DNA of 64,000 bases from Micromonospora sp. CP22 (GTDB lineage: Bacteria > Actinomycetota > Actinomycetes > Mycobacteriales > Micromonosporaceae), in assembly GCF_009712475.1 (NCBI RefSeq), contig NZ_VCJO01000002.1, positions 62,001 to 126,000 on the forward strand, read 5' to 3'. This document shows, piece after piece, positions 15,221 through 24,277 of the stretch (positions are counted from its first letter, which is position 1; each line of letters opens with the position of its first letter). The position numbers and the translations under genes were made by a program. The notes beneath the pieces were generated by a model. The model was not told the DNA's origin. It did no database searches and saw nothing but the letters and a program-made list of their open reading frames with translations.

Positions 15221-17659
15221 TTACGTGAGGGTCAAGCCCGATTCTGCGACGCCGGTCACCTCCGGCGGGTCGGTTCCTGCCAGGACGGTGCGCAGCTCGG
15301 CCAACGCCGTCGGGCGACCGTAGCGGTAGCCCTGCCCCTGCACGCAGCCGATCGCCGCCACCGCGTCGTGCTGCCGCTGCGTCTCCACCCCCTCGGCCAC
15401 CACGGCCAGGTCGAACGCGTCGGCCAACCGGGCCACCATCTCCACCGTGGCGTACGCCCGCGCGTCCTCGGGAATCCGGGCCACGAACGAGCGGTCGATC
15501 TTCAACTCGGTCGCCGGGATCCGGTGCAGGTAACTCAGCGAGGAGTACCCGGTGCCGAAGTCGTCGATGGCGATCCGGATGCCCAGCTCCCGCAGCTGCC
15601 GCAGCCGGTCCAGCACCGCGTCGCTGCCCTCGATCAGCGCCGACTCGGTCAGTTCCAGGGTCAGTGCCCGTGGTGCCAGCCCGGCACCCGCCGTGGCCTC
15701 GGTGACGGTGGCGATCAGGTCGGGTCGGCGCAGATGCGACGCGGCGATGTTCACCGCCACCGTCGCCGCCGGCACCTGGTCCTGCCAGGTGGCCGCCGCC
15801 CGGCACGCCTCGTGGATGACCCACCGGTCGATCGCGATGATCAGTCCGGTCTCCTCGGCCAGCGGCAGGAACCGGGCCGGGCTGAGCATGCCCAGCCGGG
15901 GATGACGCCATCGCACCAGCGCCTCCGCGCTGCGTACCTCCCCGGTGGCCAGGTCCACGATCGGCTGGAACTCCAGGTGCAGTTGCTCCTCGTCCACGGC
16001 CCGCCGCAGGTCGGCGATCAGCTCGGCCCGGCTCACCGCCGACTCCCGCAGCCCCTGGGTGCACCGCCGGTACGCGGACTTGCCGGCCGCCTTCGCCGCG
16101 TACATGGCGATGTCGGCGTCGCGCAGCAGATCGGTGTGGGAGATGTGCTGCGGGCCGTACTCGGCGATGCCGATGCTGGCCGAGGGGTGCACCCCGACCA
16201 GTTCCTCTCCGGGAGAGGGTTGCAGCGCCGCCAGCAACCGCTCGGCCAGTCGTTCCGGCGTCAACGGCCGCCCGTCGGTGACCAGCACGGCGAACTCGTC
16301 ACCACCGACGCGAGCGATCATGCCGTCGTCGCCGACCGCCCGGCGCATCCGCCGGGACAGGCCGGACAGCAGTGTGTCGCCTGTGGTGTGCCCGAACCGA
16401 TCGTTGACCTGCTTGAACCCGTCCAGGTCCAGCAGCAGCACCGCGACCCGGTCGGTGCCGCGCAACGCGCCCCGCAGCCGGCGGATGAAGGCCAGCCGGT
16501 TCGGCAGCCCGGTGAGCTGGTCGACGTAGGCCAGCCGGCGCAGTTGCACCACGAGACGCCGGTTCTCGTTGGCCGCCAGCCCCTGCCGCAGAGCCAGCGC
16601 CGCCAACAACGCCATCATCGCCAGGAAGATCGGCAGCGGGGTGTGGCCGTCGGCGTCGCGGGCGAACATCGTCGCCACGATCGCGCCACCCACCGGCAGG
16701 TAGGGCAGCACCACCCGCCGCCACGGCGGCAACGGCAACTCCCCGGCCTCCTCGTCGGGGACGTGGTCCCGTGGTGGGGCCATCCGGGCCGCCACCACGA
16801 TCAGCAGGTAGCTCAGTGGCCAGAACACGTCGATCGGGGTGCCGGTCTGGTAGGTGCCGGCGGCCACCAGCGACACGTAGAACGCGTCCGCCACCGCCCG
16901 TACCGTCAAGCTCACGCCGAGCACGGTCATCGGCTGCCAGACCGGCCGACGGGGGCCGACCACCGCGATCAGGATGGTCAGCTGCATCAGGTCGAACATC
17001 GGGTAGAGCAGGCCGGCGGTGCGCAACGGCTCGTCGAGGTCGGCCAGGTTGACGTTGCGGAAGACCAGCAGCCAACCGATCGGGACCAGCGCCAGCCCGA
17101 CGATCAACCCGTCGAGCAGGGCCCGGACCCGACCCACCGTGGTGTGCGGCGCGGTGGTCGAGCAGAACAGCGCAGCGGTGCCGGTCAGCAGGCTGGCTGC
17201 GAAGATCAACCCGACGGGCAGGGTGTGCGGCAGACTCTCCCCGAGCAGTCGCTGCGACGTCCACAGTGCCCGGCCGGCGAACGAGAATGCCATGGTGGCG
17301 GCCAGCAGGAGCCAGAATCGACGCAACGTCGCCGGATGCCGACGGGCCGCACCGACACAGGCCACTGCGGCCACGCCCGCCACCGTGAGCGCACCGAGAT
17401 CACTGACCAACGCGCCGTTGGGCAGGCCCGACACCAGCCAGATCGCCTCGGCCGTGACGACGGCGCCGGCGACGATCAGCCCCGCACGGCCGACCCGGCC
17501 CTGTCCGGGCAAGCGCGCGGCTACCTGCTCGACGTCCCTCCGCGACACAGCGATCGCTCCGGCCTCTTCTCGTGCGTACCCTCGACGGTGAGGAGCTGGC
17601 ACTGGCAAACCCCGAAAGCCTAGCCACGCCCGCAGCCGCGCCGCCAGATCCACCGCCAT
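15221..17659 (-). CDS. membrane-bound GGDEF-EAL c-di-GMP enzyme
   Basis: ATG 17659 is taken as start (812 aa); a TTG at 17677 would add six residues. The N-terminal 330 residues carry about eight to ten hydrophobic segments (MASE-like sensor). The GGDEF domain has DGFKQVNDRFGHTTGD and the intact signature RVGGDEFAVL. The EAL domain has SAEALVRWRHP, AVNIAASHLR, LELTESALIE and IDDFGTGYSSLSYL, so both active sites look complete. It may therefore make and degrade c-di-GMP, which controls development in actinomycetes. The preceding 350 bp are non-coding and include a short palindrome just upstream of the start. Confidence 0.92.
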   Translation of the reverse strand: MAVDLAARLRAWLGFRGLPVPAPHRRGYAREEAGAIAVSRRDVEQVAARLPGQGRVGRAGLIVAGAVVTAEAIWLVSGLPNGALVSDLGALTVAGVAAVACVGAARRHPATLRRFWLLLAATMAFSFAGRALWTSQRLLGESLPHTLPVGLIFAASLLTGTAALFCSTTAPHTTVGRVRALLDGLIVGLALVPIGWLLVFRNVNLADLDEPLRTAGLLYPMFDLMQLTILIAVVGPRRPVWQPMTVLGVSLTVRAVADAFYVSLVAAGTYQTGTPIDVFWPLSYLLIVVAARMAPPRDHVPDEEAGELPLPPWRRVVLPYLPVGGAIVATMFARDADGHTPLPIFLAMMALLAALALRQGLAANENRRLVVQLRRLAYVDQLTGLPNRLAFIRRLRGALRGTDRVAVLLLDLDGFKQVNDRFGHTTGDTLLSGLSRRMRRAVGDDGMIARVGGDEFAVLVTDGRPLTPERLAERLLAALQPSPGEELVGVHPSASIGIAEYGPQHISHTDLLRDADIAMYAAKAAGKSAYRRCTQGLRESAVSRAELIADLRRAVDEEQLHLEFQPIVDLATGEVRSAEALVRWRHPRLGMLSPARFLPLAEETGLIIAIDRWVIHEACRAAATWQDQVPAATVAVNIAASHLRRPDLIATVTEATAGAGLAPRALTLELTESALIEGSDAVLDRLRQLRELGIRIAIDDFGTGYSSLSYLHRIPATELKIDRSFVARIPEDARAYATVEMVARLADAFDLAVVAEGVETQRQHDAVAAIGCVQGQGYRYGRPTALAELRTVLAGTDPPEVTGVAESGLTLT

Positions 17660-17679
17660 CCGAGTCCACCGTTCCAACC

Positions 17680-17694
17680 GTCTACTGTGTAGAC
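17680..17694. promoter_or_regulatory. 15-bp palindrome upstream of the GGDEF-EAL gene
   Basis: GTCTAC-TGT-GTAGAC (17680-17694) is a perfect 6-bp inverted repeat with a 3-nt spacer, 20 bp upstream of the ATG at 17659 and overlapping the alternative TTG start region. It may be an operator or part of a -10 region (TACACA on the minus strand). Confidence 0.35.
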
Positions 17695-18029
17695 AGCGGC
17701 GCTCCCGGTGTCTCCGTTACCTCCGCCCGGTGCCGCCTCACCCCCGAGCCGAGCCCGCCGTGACCGTTAGTGATGGCCCGGTTTCGTAACTCAGAGCGAC
17801 GTTCCTGGCCCCGCCATCTCCGCCGACTCCACGCTTTGCTCTGCTTCACTCCACGCAACCCCGCTGCCAGCTGGGGCGACGTCGATGATCTCGTAACCAG
17901 CGGGATCACGCAGAGCAACCAGTGCGTATAGGTAAGCAGAGCAAAGGGGTGACAGGTGCAGGTTGGGTGGCGGACGGCTGGTGACGCTGGGTCACGGAAT
18001 CACGGTGCCGCCCGCAGCGCGGCCGACGG
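17695..18029. other. non-coding 335-bp stretch with a long-range inverted repeat
   Basis: No convincing ORF or RNA gene was seen. CTTTGCTCTGCTT (17834-17846) is perfectly complementary to AAGCAGAGCAAAG (17934-17946), with an 87-nt spacer. A third partial copy, GCAGAGCAA, lies at 17910-17918. The arrangement could be a regulator-binding cluster, a structured leader of the GGDEF-EAL mRNA, or the terminator region of the minus-strand nuclease operon that ends at 18030. Confidence 0.45.
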
Positions 18030-19523
18030 TCACGCCCATTGTTCGTCGGGCGACGCCAGTCCGGTCGCGGGTGGACCACCGTGGGTCCACGGGGTCTCCT
18101 CGACTGCCGGAAACGCCGCGCCCGGCACGTACGCGTCGCTGAGCACGGTGTAGCAGATCCGCTCCCCCACCTCCGGCACGCTGCCCGGACTGGCCGTCAG
18201 GCCGCGTCCCATCCCACCGGACAGTTCCAGCACCACCTCGGTCTTGCCGTCGGCCGCCGGGGTGACGGACACCAGGCGTGCCTTCTGCCCGGGACGGGTC
18301 GGGCTGGACAGGGTCGCGCCGACCGGCAGCAGCACCGACTCGGTGGTCATCAACTGGATGCGCGGGCGCAGCACCGGCCGCCGACCGCTGTCGTCGATCC
18401 GGGTCGGGTCGGCCAGCAGCACCTCGCCGACGAACGCCTCCCCGGTCAGCCGATACTCCGCCATCACCAGCGGGTCGTCGTAGGCGCGCTGCACCGCGTA
18501 GGCCGCCGCCGCCCGCTCCAGGCGGTGCAGCCGGGCCGCCGCGGCCACCGCGCCGTCGCGGCGCGGCTGCGGAGGCCCGTCCTCGTCCAGGTGCTCCACG
18601 TGGGCGGTGAAAGCGTCCCGGTCACCGTCCCACCGCGTCGCGACCCGGGCACCGGGCGGCAGGGCACGCAGCAACCCCACGCCGCGCCACATCAGCTCCC
18701 AGGTGGGCGTCAGCTGGCTCCGCAGCAGCCTCTCCAGCTCCGCGTACGCCTCGACGCGCGCCGCCTCGTCGCCCTCGGCCTCGGCGTACGCCGCGATGGC
18801 CGGCGCCAGCAACCGGTTGTCGAACTCGGGATCGGTGGCCGGACCGGCCGGCGGGCAGATCGACGGGTCCTCGGCCAGGGCCGCTGCCTCGGGGCCGGAC
18901 AGCCCGGCCAGTGGGGCGATCCATCCCAGCAACGCCGGCAGGTGCAGATCCTCCACCGCGCTCTGCCCGGTCGCCCAGTGCAGCGTCAACGCCTGCGTCA
19001 TCGCCACCAGCGCCGACGAGCCGGGATGCTCGGCTCGTTCGGCGAAGAAGGTCAGCCAACGGCCCAGCAGCGGCACCTGCGGCGGCACCGGGTACTCACC
19101 GTCGACCCGACGGAACCGGGTGGACCGACCGAGCAGCCGCAGGAAGGTCACCCCCGCCGGATTCGGCACCAGCAACTGCGGGGCGTCGAGATACCGGTAC
19201 CGCACGTCCCGGCCCCGGTTCACGCTGATCGCCTCGTTCGCGGTGCGGTGCCCGTCGACGTACGGCAGGACGATCTCGGCCAGCTCGGCGGCGAACGCGA
19301 ACCGTTGGTCCCGGTTACGCGGCTGCGGCACGATCAACAGCCGTGCCTCGCCGGGTGTCGAGCCGACCAGCACGGCGAGCGGGGCGTTGGCCTCCCCGGC
19401 CATCGTCAGCGGCACCAGCACCAACGGCCGCCGCGACAGGTGCAGATGCCGGACGGTGGCCACCGGCTGGGCCACGCCCGAAGCCACTGCCTGTGCCGCC
19501 GCCAATGCCCGCAAGGTGCTCAT
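18030..19523 (-). CDS. conserved hypothetical protein, partner of the Cas4/RecB-like nuclease
   Basis: A 497-aa soluble protein of no recognised family. It is rich in Ala, Leu and Arg, has no P-loop, no helicase motifs and no signal peptide. Two regions stand out: LYRRP-like LHLSRRPLVLVPLTMAGEA near the N-terminus, and a C-terminal part (from about residue 370) with IRPRIQLMTTESVLLPVGAT and KARLVSVTPAADGKTEVVLE that reads like a small beta-barrel (OB or SH3-like). It starts 31 bp after the stop of the nuclease gene upstream and is presumably co-transcribed, suggesting a shared DNA-processing role. That role is inferred only from context. Confidence 0.7.
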   Translation of the reverse strand: MSTLRALAAAQAVASGVAQPVATVRHLHLSRRPLVLVPLTMAGEANAPLAVLVGSTPGEARLLIVPQPRNRDQRFAFAAELAEIVLPYVDGHRTANEAISVNRGRDVRYRYLDAPQLLVPNPAGVTFLRLLGRSTRFRRVDGEYPVPPQVPLLGRWLTFFAERAEHPGSSALVAMTQALTLHWATGQSAVEDLHLPALLGWIAPLAGLSGPEAAALAEDPSICPPAGPATDPEFDNRLLAPAIAAYAEAEGDEAARVEAYAELERLLRSQLTPTWELMWRGVGLLRALPPGARVATRWDGDRDAFTAHVEHLDEDGPPQPRRDGAVAAAARLHRLERAAAAYAVQRAYDDPLVMAEYRLTGEAFVGEVLLADPTRIDDSGRRPVLRPRIQLMTTESVLLPVGATLSSPTRPGQKARLVSVTPAADGKTEVVLELSGGMGRGLTASPGSVPEVGERICYTVLSDAYVPGAAFPAVEETPWTHGGPPATGLASPDEQWA

Positions 19524-19554
19524 GCCGCCCCACTGTGCCTGATGAACTGCGTTG

Positions 19555-20655
19555 TCATGCGGTGGCGAGGGCTTCGGCGCGTAGCCGAGCCGCCGTCCGC
19601 AGCAGGGTGGCGGCCTCCGCCAACTCCGGATCGGTGACGGGCTCCCCAGCCGCGATCGCCAGCACCTCGTCGATGTCGGCGATCCCGCCGAGCGCCTCGC
19701 GGACCGGGCGGCCGAGTGCCTCGGACTGTCCCCGCGCCTCGTCCCGGCAGAAGTACGCCAACTCGCAGTTGGCCAGGCAGTCGGGGGCGTACCGGGCTGG
19801 CACCCGGGTCAGCGAACCGGCCAGCTCCGCCGGGTCGGCGGCGGGATCGGCGGTGAAGTCGGCCGGTACGGCGGCCAGCAGGTCGTCGAGCCGGTCCATC
19901 CGCTCCAGTTGTCGGCGCACCACCAGCAGTTGCCGGCGTACGTCGAGCAGATGCGCGACCGGCTCGTTGCTGAAGTCCCGGGGGCAGACCAGCACCACCT
20001 CGTGTGACACCAGCTCCGGATCGTGTCCCCGGGCGGTGAGCAGCTCCCGCAGGGCCAGTACGTAGACGGCGGACTGCACCGCCGCGGCGGCCAACTTCGC
20101 CGGGTCGGCCTGGCCGTCGATCACCGGAAACGACTTGATCTCGACGACGTGGAACCGGCCGCCGAGCCGGGCGGCCACCAGGTCCGGTTCCAGGTGCACC
20201 CGCTGCCCGGCGACCGCCAGCGCGAGCATCGGGTGGTCGAACAACGCCGCCGGCTCGGCGGTGTCGTCGGCGGACAGCTCGTCGGTGAGCAGTGTCGCCG
20301 AGCGTCGGGCCCGCTCGGCCGGGTCGTCGCCGTCGCCGAGGTCGGTCCAACTGGCCGTCGACGGCACCGGTACGCCCAGCCGCTCGGCGACCAGTCGCAG
20401 CAGCTCGACGCCGCCGTCGGCCTTCACCTGCGCCTCGAAGGCGTTGCCCCGGGTGATGGCGAAGCGGGACTGCCCGAACCGGGCGGGAAAGCCGACCCGC
20501 GCGGCCAGCGCCGACTTGTCCACCCCGGCGCCGTCGAGGACCGCTCGACGGGTGCAGCCCGGGTTGCCGGTCAACGCCGCGATGGTGCGGGCGTTGTGTC
20601 GTTTCGGAGGCGTGTCACCCCGGATCGCGGTCAGTCGCTGCTCGATGTCCGTCAC
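19555..20655 (-). CDS. Cas4/RecB-like PD-(D/E)XK nuclease with iron-sulfur cysteines
   Basis: A 366-aa protein. The nuclease motifs are visible in order: RGNAFEAQV (residues 69-77, motif I with E74), LEPDLVAARL with D158, VEIKSFP with E172-x-K174, and Q194-SAV-Y198 (RecB motif QxxxY). Four cysteines are placed as in Cas4 and AddB: one before the nuclease core (C34) and three after it in DCLANCELAYFC (C293, C297, C303), predicting a 4Fe-4S cluster. Such enzymes cut or resect DNA ends. No cas genes, CRISPR array or RecB-type helicase is present in the window, so this is a stand-alone member paired with the 497-aa protein downstream. Confidence 0.75.
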   Translation of the reverse strand: MTDIEQRLTAIRGDTPPKRHNARTIAALTGNPGCTRRAVLDGAGVDKSALAARVGFPARFGQSRFAITRGNAFEAQVKADGGVELLRLVAERLGVPVPSTASWTDLGDGDDPAERARRSATLLTDELSADDTAEPAALFDHPMLALAVAGQRVHLEPDLVAARLGGRFHVVEIKSFPVIDGQADPAKLAAAAVQSAVYVLALRELLTARGHDPELVSHEVVLVCPRDFSNEPVAHLLDVRRQLLVVRRQLERMDRLDDLLAAVPADFTADPAADPAELAGSLTRVPARYAPDCLANCELAYFCRDEARGQSEALGRPVREALGGIADIDEVLAIAAGEPVTDPELAEAATLLRTAARLRAEALATA

Positions 20656-20719
20656 GACAGGCCACGATAGCCGCGCCGGCCGACCCGGCGCGGTATCGCG
20701 CGAACCCGGCGACGCCCGG

Positions 20720-22060
20720 TCAGGGCAGCCAGTCCGGGCGCAGCGGGTAACCGTTCACCCCGTCCGGGCCGTTGCGCGTCGCCACCACCTGGTGCAACTG
20801 GATGCCGTTGCGCTCGAAGGCCAGCCGCGAACCGGCCATGTAGAGCCCCCACACCCGGGCCGTGCCCACGCCCACCTCGGCGACGCAGGCGTCCCAGTGC
20901 CGCACGAGGTTGCGGCACCACGCGGCCAGCGTCAACGCGTAGTGCTGACGCAGGTTCTCCTCGTGGTGCACCTCCAGCCCGACGTCGTGGATCTCGCTGA
21001 TCACCCGACCCGGGCCGGCCAGTTCGCCGTCCGGGAAGACGTACCGGTCGATGAAGGCCCCGGAGCGGTGCGGCGCCCGGTTGTCCGCCCTGGTGATGCA
21101 GTGGTTGACCAGCCGCCCTCCCGGGCGCAGCCGGTCGCGCAGGAAGCCGAAGTAGGCCGGATAGTTGCGGACCCCGATGTGCTCGGTCAGGCCGATCGAG
21201 GAGACCGCGTCGAACTGCTCGCGCGGCGCGTCGCGGTAGTCCAGGTGCCGTACCTCGGCGAGTTCGGACAGCCCCTCCCGCTCGATCGCCGCCTGGGCCC
21301 ACTGCGCCTGCGCCCGGGACAGCGTGACGCCGAGCGCCTTGACGCCGTACTCCCGCGCCGCGTGCCGGACCATGCCGCCCCAGCCGCAGCCCACGTCCAA
21401 CAGCCGCATCCCCGGCCGCAGCGCGAGCTTGCCGGCGACCAGTTCGTACTTGTTCGCCTGCGCCTGCTCCAGCGTGTCGTCCGGGCTGCGGTATACCGCG
21501 CAGGTGTACGTCATCGACGGGCCGAGCACCTTCTCGTAGAAGGCGTTCGACACGTCGTAGTGGTGCGAGATGGCGCTGCTGTCGCGGGTCCGCGAGTGCC
21601 GCACCCCGTCCAGGAGGCGCTTCCAGCGGGGCCGCGCCTCCTGCGGCGGGGCCGGGGGCGGCAGCAGCCGTTCCCAGCCCAGCTCACGCACCAGGGCCAG
21701 CCCCTCGGCCAGCGCCGGTGGCCGTACCCGCAGCCCAGTGAGCACCCGCAACGCCTCGTACGGGTCACCCGGGTGCACACCCTCCAGGGCCAGGTCACCG
21801 CTGACGTAGGCACGCGCCATGCCCAGGTCGCCGGGCGCGGTGAGCAGGTAGGACAGCCCTCGCTCGGAGCGGATCGACAGGGTGATCCCGGCGTCGGCCG
21901 GGCCGATGGAACTGCCGTCGTACGCGGTGACGCGTACCGGCAGGGGCGCAGAGGTCACCGCCCGGACGATGTCCGCCACGGTCGCCCCACGCCGCCGACC
22001 CCCGGAGGGCGGCGTGGCGGGAGCACCTGCCGCTCCCTGGTTTCGGTCAGTGAGGCTCAT
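20720..22060 (-). CDS. tmsB: fatty acyl phospholipid C-methyltransferase TmsB (CFA-synthase family)
   Basis: A 446-aa protein of the cyclopropane-fatty-acid synthase family. Its SAM-binding motif is LLDVGCGWGG, with SSAISHHYDVSNAFYEKVLG and SIGLTEHIGVRNY as family landmarks. Next to a FAD-linked oxidoreductase of the TmsA type it is expected to transfer a methyl group from SAM to C10 of oleoyl phospholipids, giving 10-methylene intermediates that TmsA reduces to 10-methylstearate (tuberculostearic acid). The two genes lie 21 bp apart, tmsA first. Without the partner it would be called a generic CFA synthase; the pairing makes TmsB more likely. Confidence 0.85.
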   Translation of the reverse strand: MSLTDRNQGAAGAPATPPSGGRRRGATVADIVRAVTSAPLPVRVTAYDGSSIGPADAGITLSIRSERGLSYLLTAPGDLGMARAYVSGDLALEGVHPGDPYEALRVLTGLRVRPPALAEGLALVRELGWERLLPPPAPPQEARPRWKRLLDGVRHSRTRDSSAISHHYDVSNAFYEKVLGPSMTYTCAVYRSPDDTLEQAQANKYELVAGKLALRPGMRLLDVGCGWGGMVRHAAREYGVKALGVTLSRAQAQWAQAAIEREGLSELAEVRHLDYRDAPREQFDAVSSIGLTEHIGVRNYPAYFGFLRDRLRPGGRLVNHCITRADNRAPHRSGAFIDRYVFPDGELAGPGRVISEIHDVGLEVHHEENLRQHYALTLAAWCRNLVRHWDACVAEVGVGTARVWGLYMAGSRLAFERNGIQLHQVVATRNGPDGVNGYPLRPDWLP

Positions 22061-22081
22061 CCCGTACTCCGCTCCGCTCGG

Positions 22082-23461
22082 TCATGCTCGTGCTACCGCC
22101 TTCTCGTACAGTCCGGTCAGCCGGTGCTCCGGGTCGTACCGGTCCCGCACGGCACGCCACGTCTCGCCGCCGTAGAGCCGGTCGAACGAATCCCGGTCGT
22201 AGTACGCGTCGGAGTAGAGCGACTTGTGCCCGCCCGCCTCCGACACCGCGCCCTCGATCTTCCGGTTGACGTCGCCGTCGGCGGCGCCCTCGGCGATCGG
22301 CACGCTCCCCCAGAACCCGATGTTGACGTAGTCCTGACCCGGCCGCAGCGGATATAGCGGCCAGGACCGGGCCGATCCCGCGCCCGCCGGCTCACGCAGC
22401 CGCAGCGGGCACAGCCACACCGGCGTCATCCCGACCTCCCGGGCGAACCAGTGCAGGAACTCGGCGGTGCGCTCCAGCGGAATCTCCACGTCCTGCACGA
22501 CCCGCTCCCGGGCCGGCTGGCCCCGCCACCGGTCGATCCGGGCGGCCACCTGGTGCCGGTGTTCCAGCCGCACGATGCGGTGGTAGACGTCGCTGCGTCG
22601 CCACCGGGCCGGCCACAGCCGCCGTACCACCGGATGCTGCGCGCCGAAGGCCGCCGAGCACCAGAACCAGTCGGTGTCCCAGCGCCACAGGTAGTCGTGG
22701 GTGGTCAACGCGTCGTCCGGGCGCTGCCGCAGCGAGCGGTAGTAGATCTGCTGGCCGGTGTAGTCGGAGACCGCCGGCACATCGTCGGTGAAGCTGCCCA
22801 GCACGAGGTACGCCTCATCGGGGGAGAACATCACCCCGTCCATCGCGTCGACGTTCTCCCCGGCCCACCGGCGGGTCGCGCTGATCTCGCCGATCGCCTC
22901 GGTCAGCGCGGTCAGGTCGGTGAACCGCAGGTTGCGCAGTGCCACGTAGCGGCGGACCGGTTGCAGCTCGATCCGCAGCCGGGTGGCGTACCCGAGGCTG
23001 CCCAGCGAGTTGGGGAAGGCCGCGTAAAGGTCGGCGTGTGGACCGTCGGGGCGGGCGGCGACCACCTCACCGGCACCGGTCAGCACGTCCATCTCGATCA
23101 CCGACTCGTGTGGCAGACCGTTGCGGAACGAGGTCGACTCGATACCCAGCCCGGTGACCGCCCCGCCGAGGGTGATGGTGCGCAGTTGCGGCACCACCAG
23201 CGGCATCAGGTCGTGCCGCAGGGTCGCCTCGACCAGCCGCTCGTAGGTGCACATGCCCTGCACATCGGCGGTGCGGGCGACCGGGTCGACGCTCAGCACT
23301 CCGTCGAGGCCGCTGACGTCCAGGCCGGAGGTGGGGGCGCTGCGCGGACGGAACAGGTTGGAGGTGCGCTTGGCCAACCGCACCGGCTGGCCGGGTGGCA
23401 CCGCCGCGTACGACCGTCGCAGCGCGGCCACCGCCTGGTCATGATCACGCAAGGCGTGCAT
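22082..23461 (-). CDS. tmsA: FAD-dependent 10-methylene fatty acyl reductase TmsA
   Basis: A 459-aa protein with an N-terminal FAD-binding PCMH-type domain (VRLAKRTSNLFRPR near residue 27, LRTITLGGAVTGLGIESTSF, LPHESVIEMDVLTGAGEV) and a DHCR24-like C-terminal part ending GETWRAVRDRYDPEHRLTGL. This is the architecture of the oxidoreductase that pairs with TmsB in 10-methyl branched fatty acid synthesis. It would reduce the methylene group at C10, probably with NADPH. It is the first gene of the two-gene unit. No TmsC-like membrane protein is adjacent. Confidence 0.82.
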   Translation of the reverse strand: MHALRDHDQAVAALRRSYAAVPPGQPVRLAKRTSNLFRPRSAPTSGLDVSGLDGVLSVDPVARTADVQGMCTYERLVEATLRHDLMPLVVPQLRTITLGGAVTGLGIESTSFRNGLPHESVIEMDVLTGAGEVVAARPDGPHADLYAAFPNSLGSLGYATRLRIELQPVRRYVALRNLRFTDLTALTEAIGEISATRRWAGENVDAMDGVMFSPDEAYLVLGSFTDDVPAVSDYTGQQIYYRSLRQRPDDALTTHDYLWRWDTDWFWCSAAFGAQHPVVRRLWPARWRRSDVYHRIVRLEHRHQVAARIDRWRGQPARERVVQDVEIPLERTAEFLHWFAREVGMTPVWLCPLRLREPAGAGSARSWPLYPLRPGQDYVNIGFWGSVPIAEGAADGDVNRKIEGAVSEAGGHKSLYSDAYYDRDSFDRLYGGETWRAVRDRYDPEHRLTGLYEKAVARA

Positions 23462-23574
23462 GGGATCACTTTACGCGCGATGAGTGGCCTCGACGGGATG
23501 TCCATCGGAGGCGTTTCGCATGCAAGCCGGGGGGCGGCTGGCCGGCGCCACCACTCGTGGGACAGGATGCCGGC

Positions 23575-24273
23575 ATGTCGGAAACCGATGGTCCGGGCAC
23601 CGTCTACGGCACCCGTAGCCCCGCCGGACTGCTCCGCGACCCGCTCCTGGTCACCGCGCTGGCGATCGGGCTGGTGGGCGTACTGCTGGGGGTGCTCTTC
23701 GCCACCGGCGTGCTCGGTGGTCGGAATCCGGAGCCCGCGCCCCCGGTCGCCGCGCCCAGCCCGAGCGGGGCGGCGCCGCCCAGCCCGACGGAGAGCGAGC
23801 CGGAGGCCACGCCGACCGAGCCCTCCCCCACGCCGAGCCCCAGTCAGACTCCGGACCCGACGCTCGGGCCGAAGGTGTTCCGTGGGGTCGGCTCCGGCCT
23901 CTGTCTCGGCCTCGACGGTGACGGCGAACGGGCCGCCGCCAAGCTGGCCGAGTGCAGCGGCGGGCCGGAGCAGCAGTGGGTGGTGGCCGCGTTCGGCGCG
24001 GAGGCGGTGACGCTCACCAACGCCGCCCACAACCAGTGTCTCGACGTCGAGGGCGGCAGCGGCGACGACGGGGCCCGGATGCTCCAGTACCGCTGCCACG
24101 GCGAGGCCAACCAGCAGTGGCGGCTGCAACCGGTCGACGGCGGCGCGGCCGTGGTGGTGGCCGTGCACAGCGGCAAGTGCGCCCAGGCCCGCGACGGCGC
24201 CGCCACGGCCGGCACCGACATCGTCCAGGCACCCTGCGACGGCAACCCGGCCCAGCGCTGGACGCTTCAGTAG
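23575..24273 (+). CDS. membrane-anchored ricin-type beta-trefoil lectin
   Basis: A 232-aa protein when started at ATG 23575 (MSETDGPGTVYG). A single transmembrane segment (residues about 25-48, VTALAIGLVGVLLGVLFATG) is followed by a Pro/Ser/Thr/Glu-rich linker of about 50 residues. A ricin B domain of about 130 residues follows, with three QxW-type repeats (EQQWVV, NQQWRL, AQRWTL) and paired Cys/Asp sugar-binding segments (LCLGLDG, QCLDVEG, KCAQARDG). It probably binds a cell-wall or extracellular polysaccharide. It carries no catalytic domain. The stop codon is 4 bp from that of the convergent MFS gene. Confidence 0.85.
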   Translation: MSETDGPGTVYGTRSPAGLLRDPLLVTALAIGLVGVLLGVLFATGVLGGRNPEPAPPVAAPSPSGAAPPSPTESEPEATPTEPSPTPSPSQTPDPTLGPKVFRGVGSGLCLGLDGDGERAAAKLAECSGGPEQQWVVAAFGAEAVTLTNAAHNQCLDVEGGSGDDGARMLQYRCHGEANQQWRLQPVDGGAAVVVAVHSGKCAQARDGAATAGTDIVQAPCDGNPAQRWTLQ

Positions 24274-24277
24274 CCTC

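Noticed and set aside
13688..17623. 1311-codon plus-strand open frame across the hypothetical, TipA-like and GGDEF-EAL genes
   Set aside because: It spans three genes with intact motifs on the other strand, so it is a GC-driven shadow.
19555..20655. CRISPR-Cas locus suggested by the Cas4-like protein
   Set aside because: No repeat-spacer array and no other cas gene occurs in the window.
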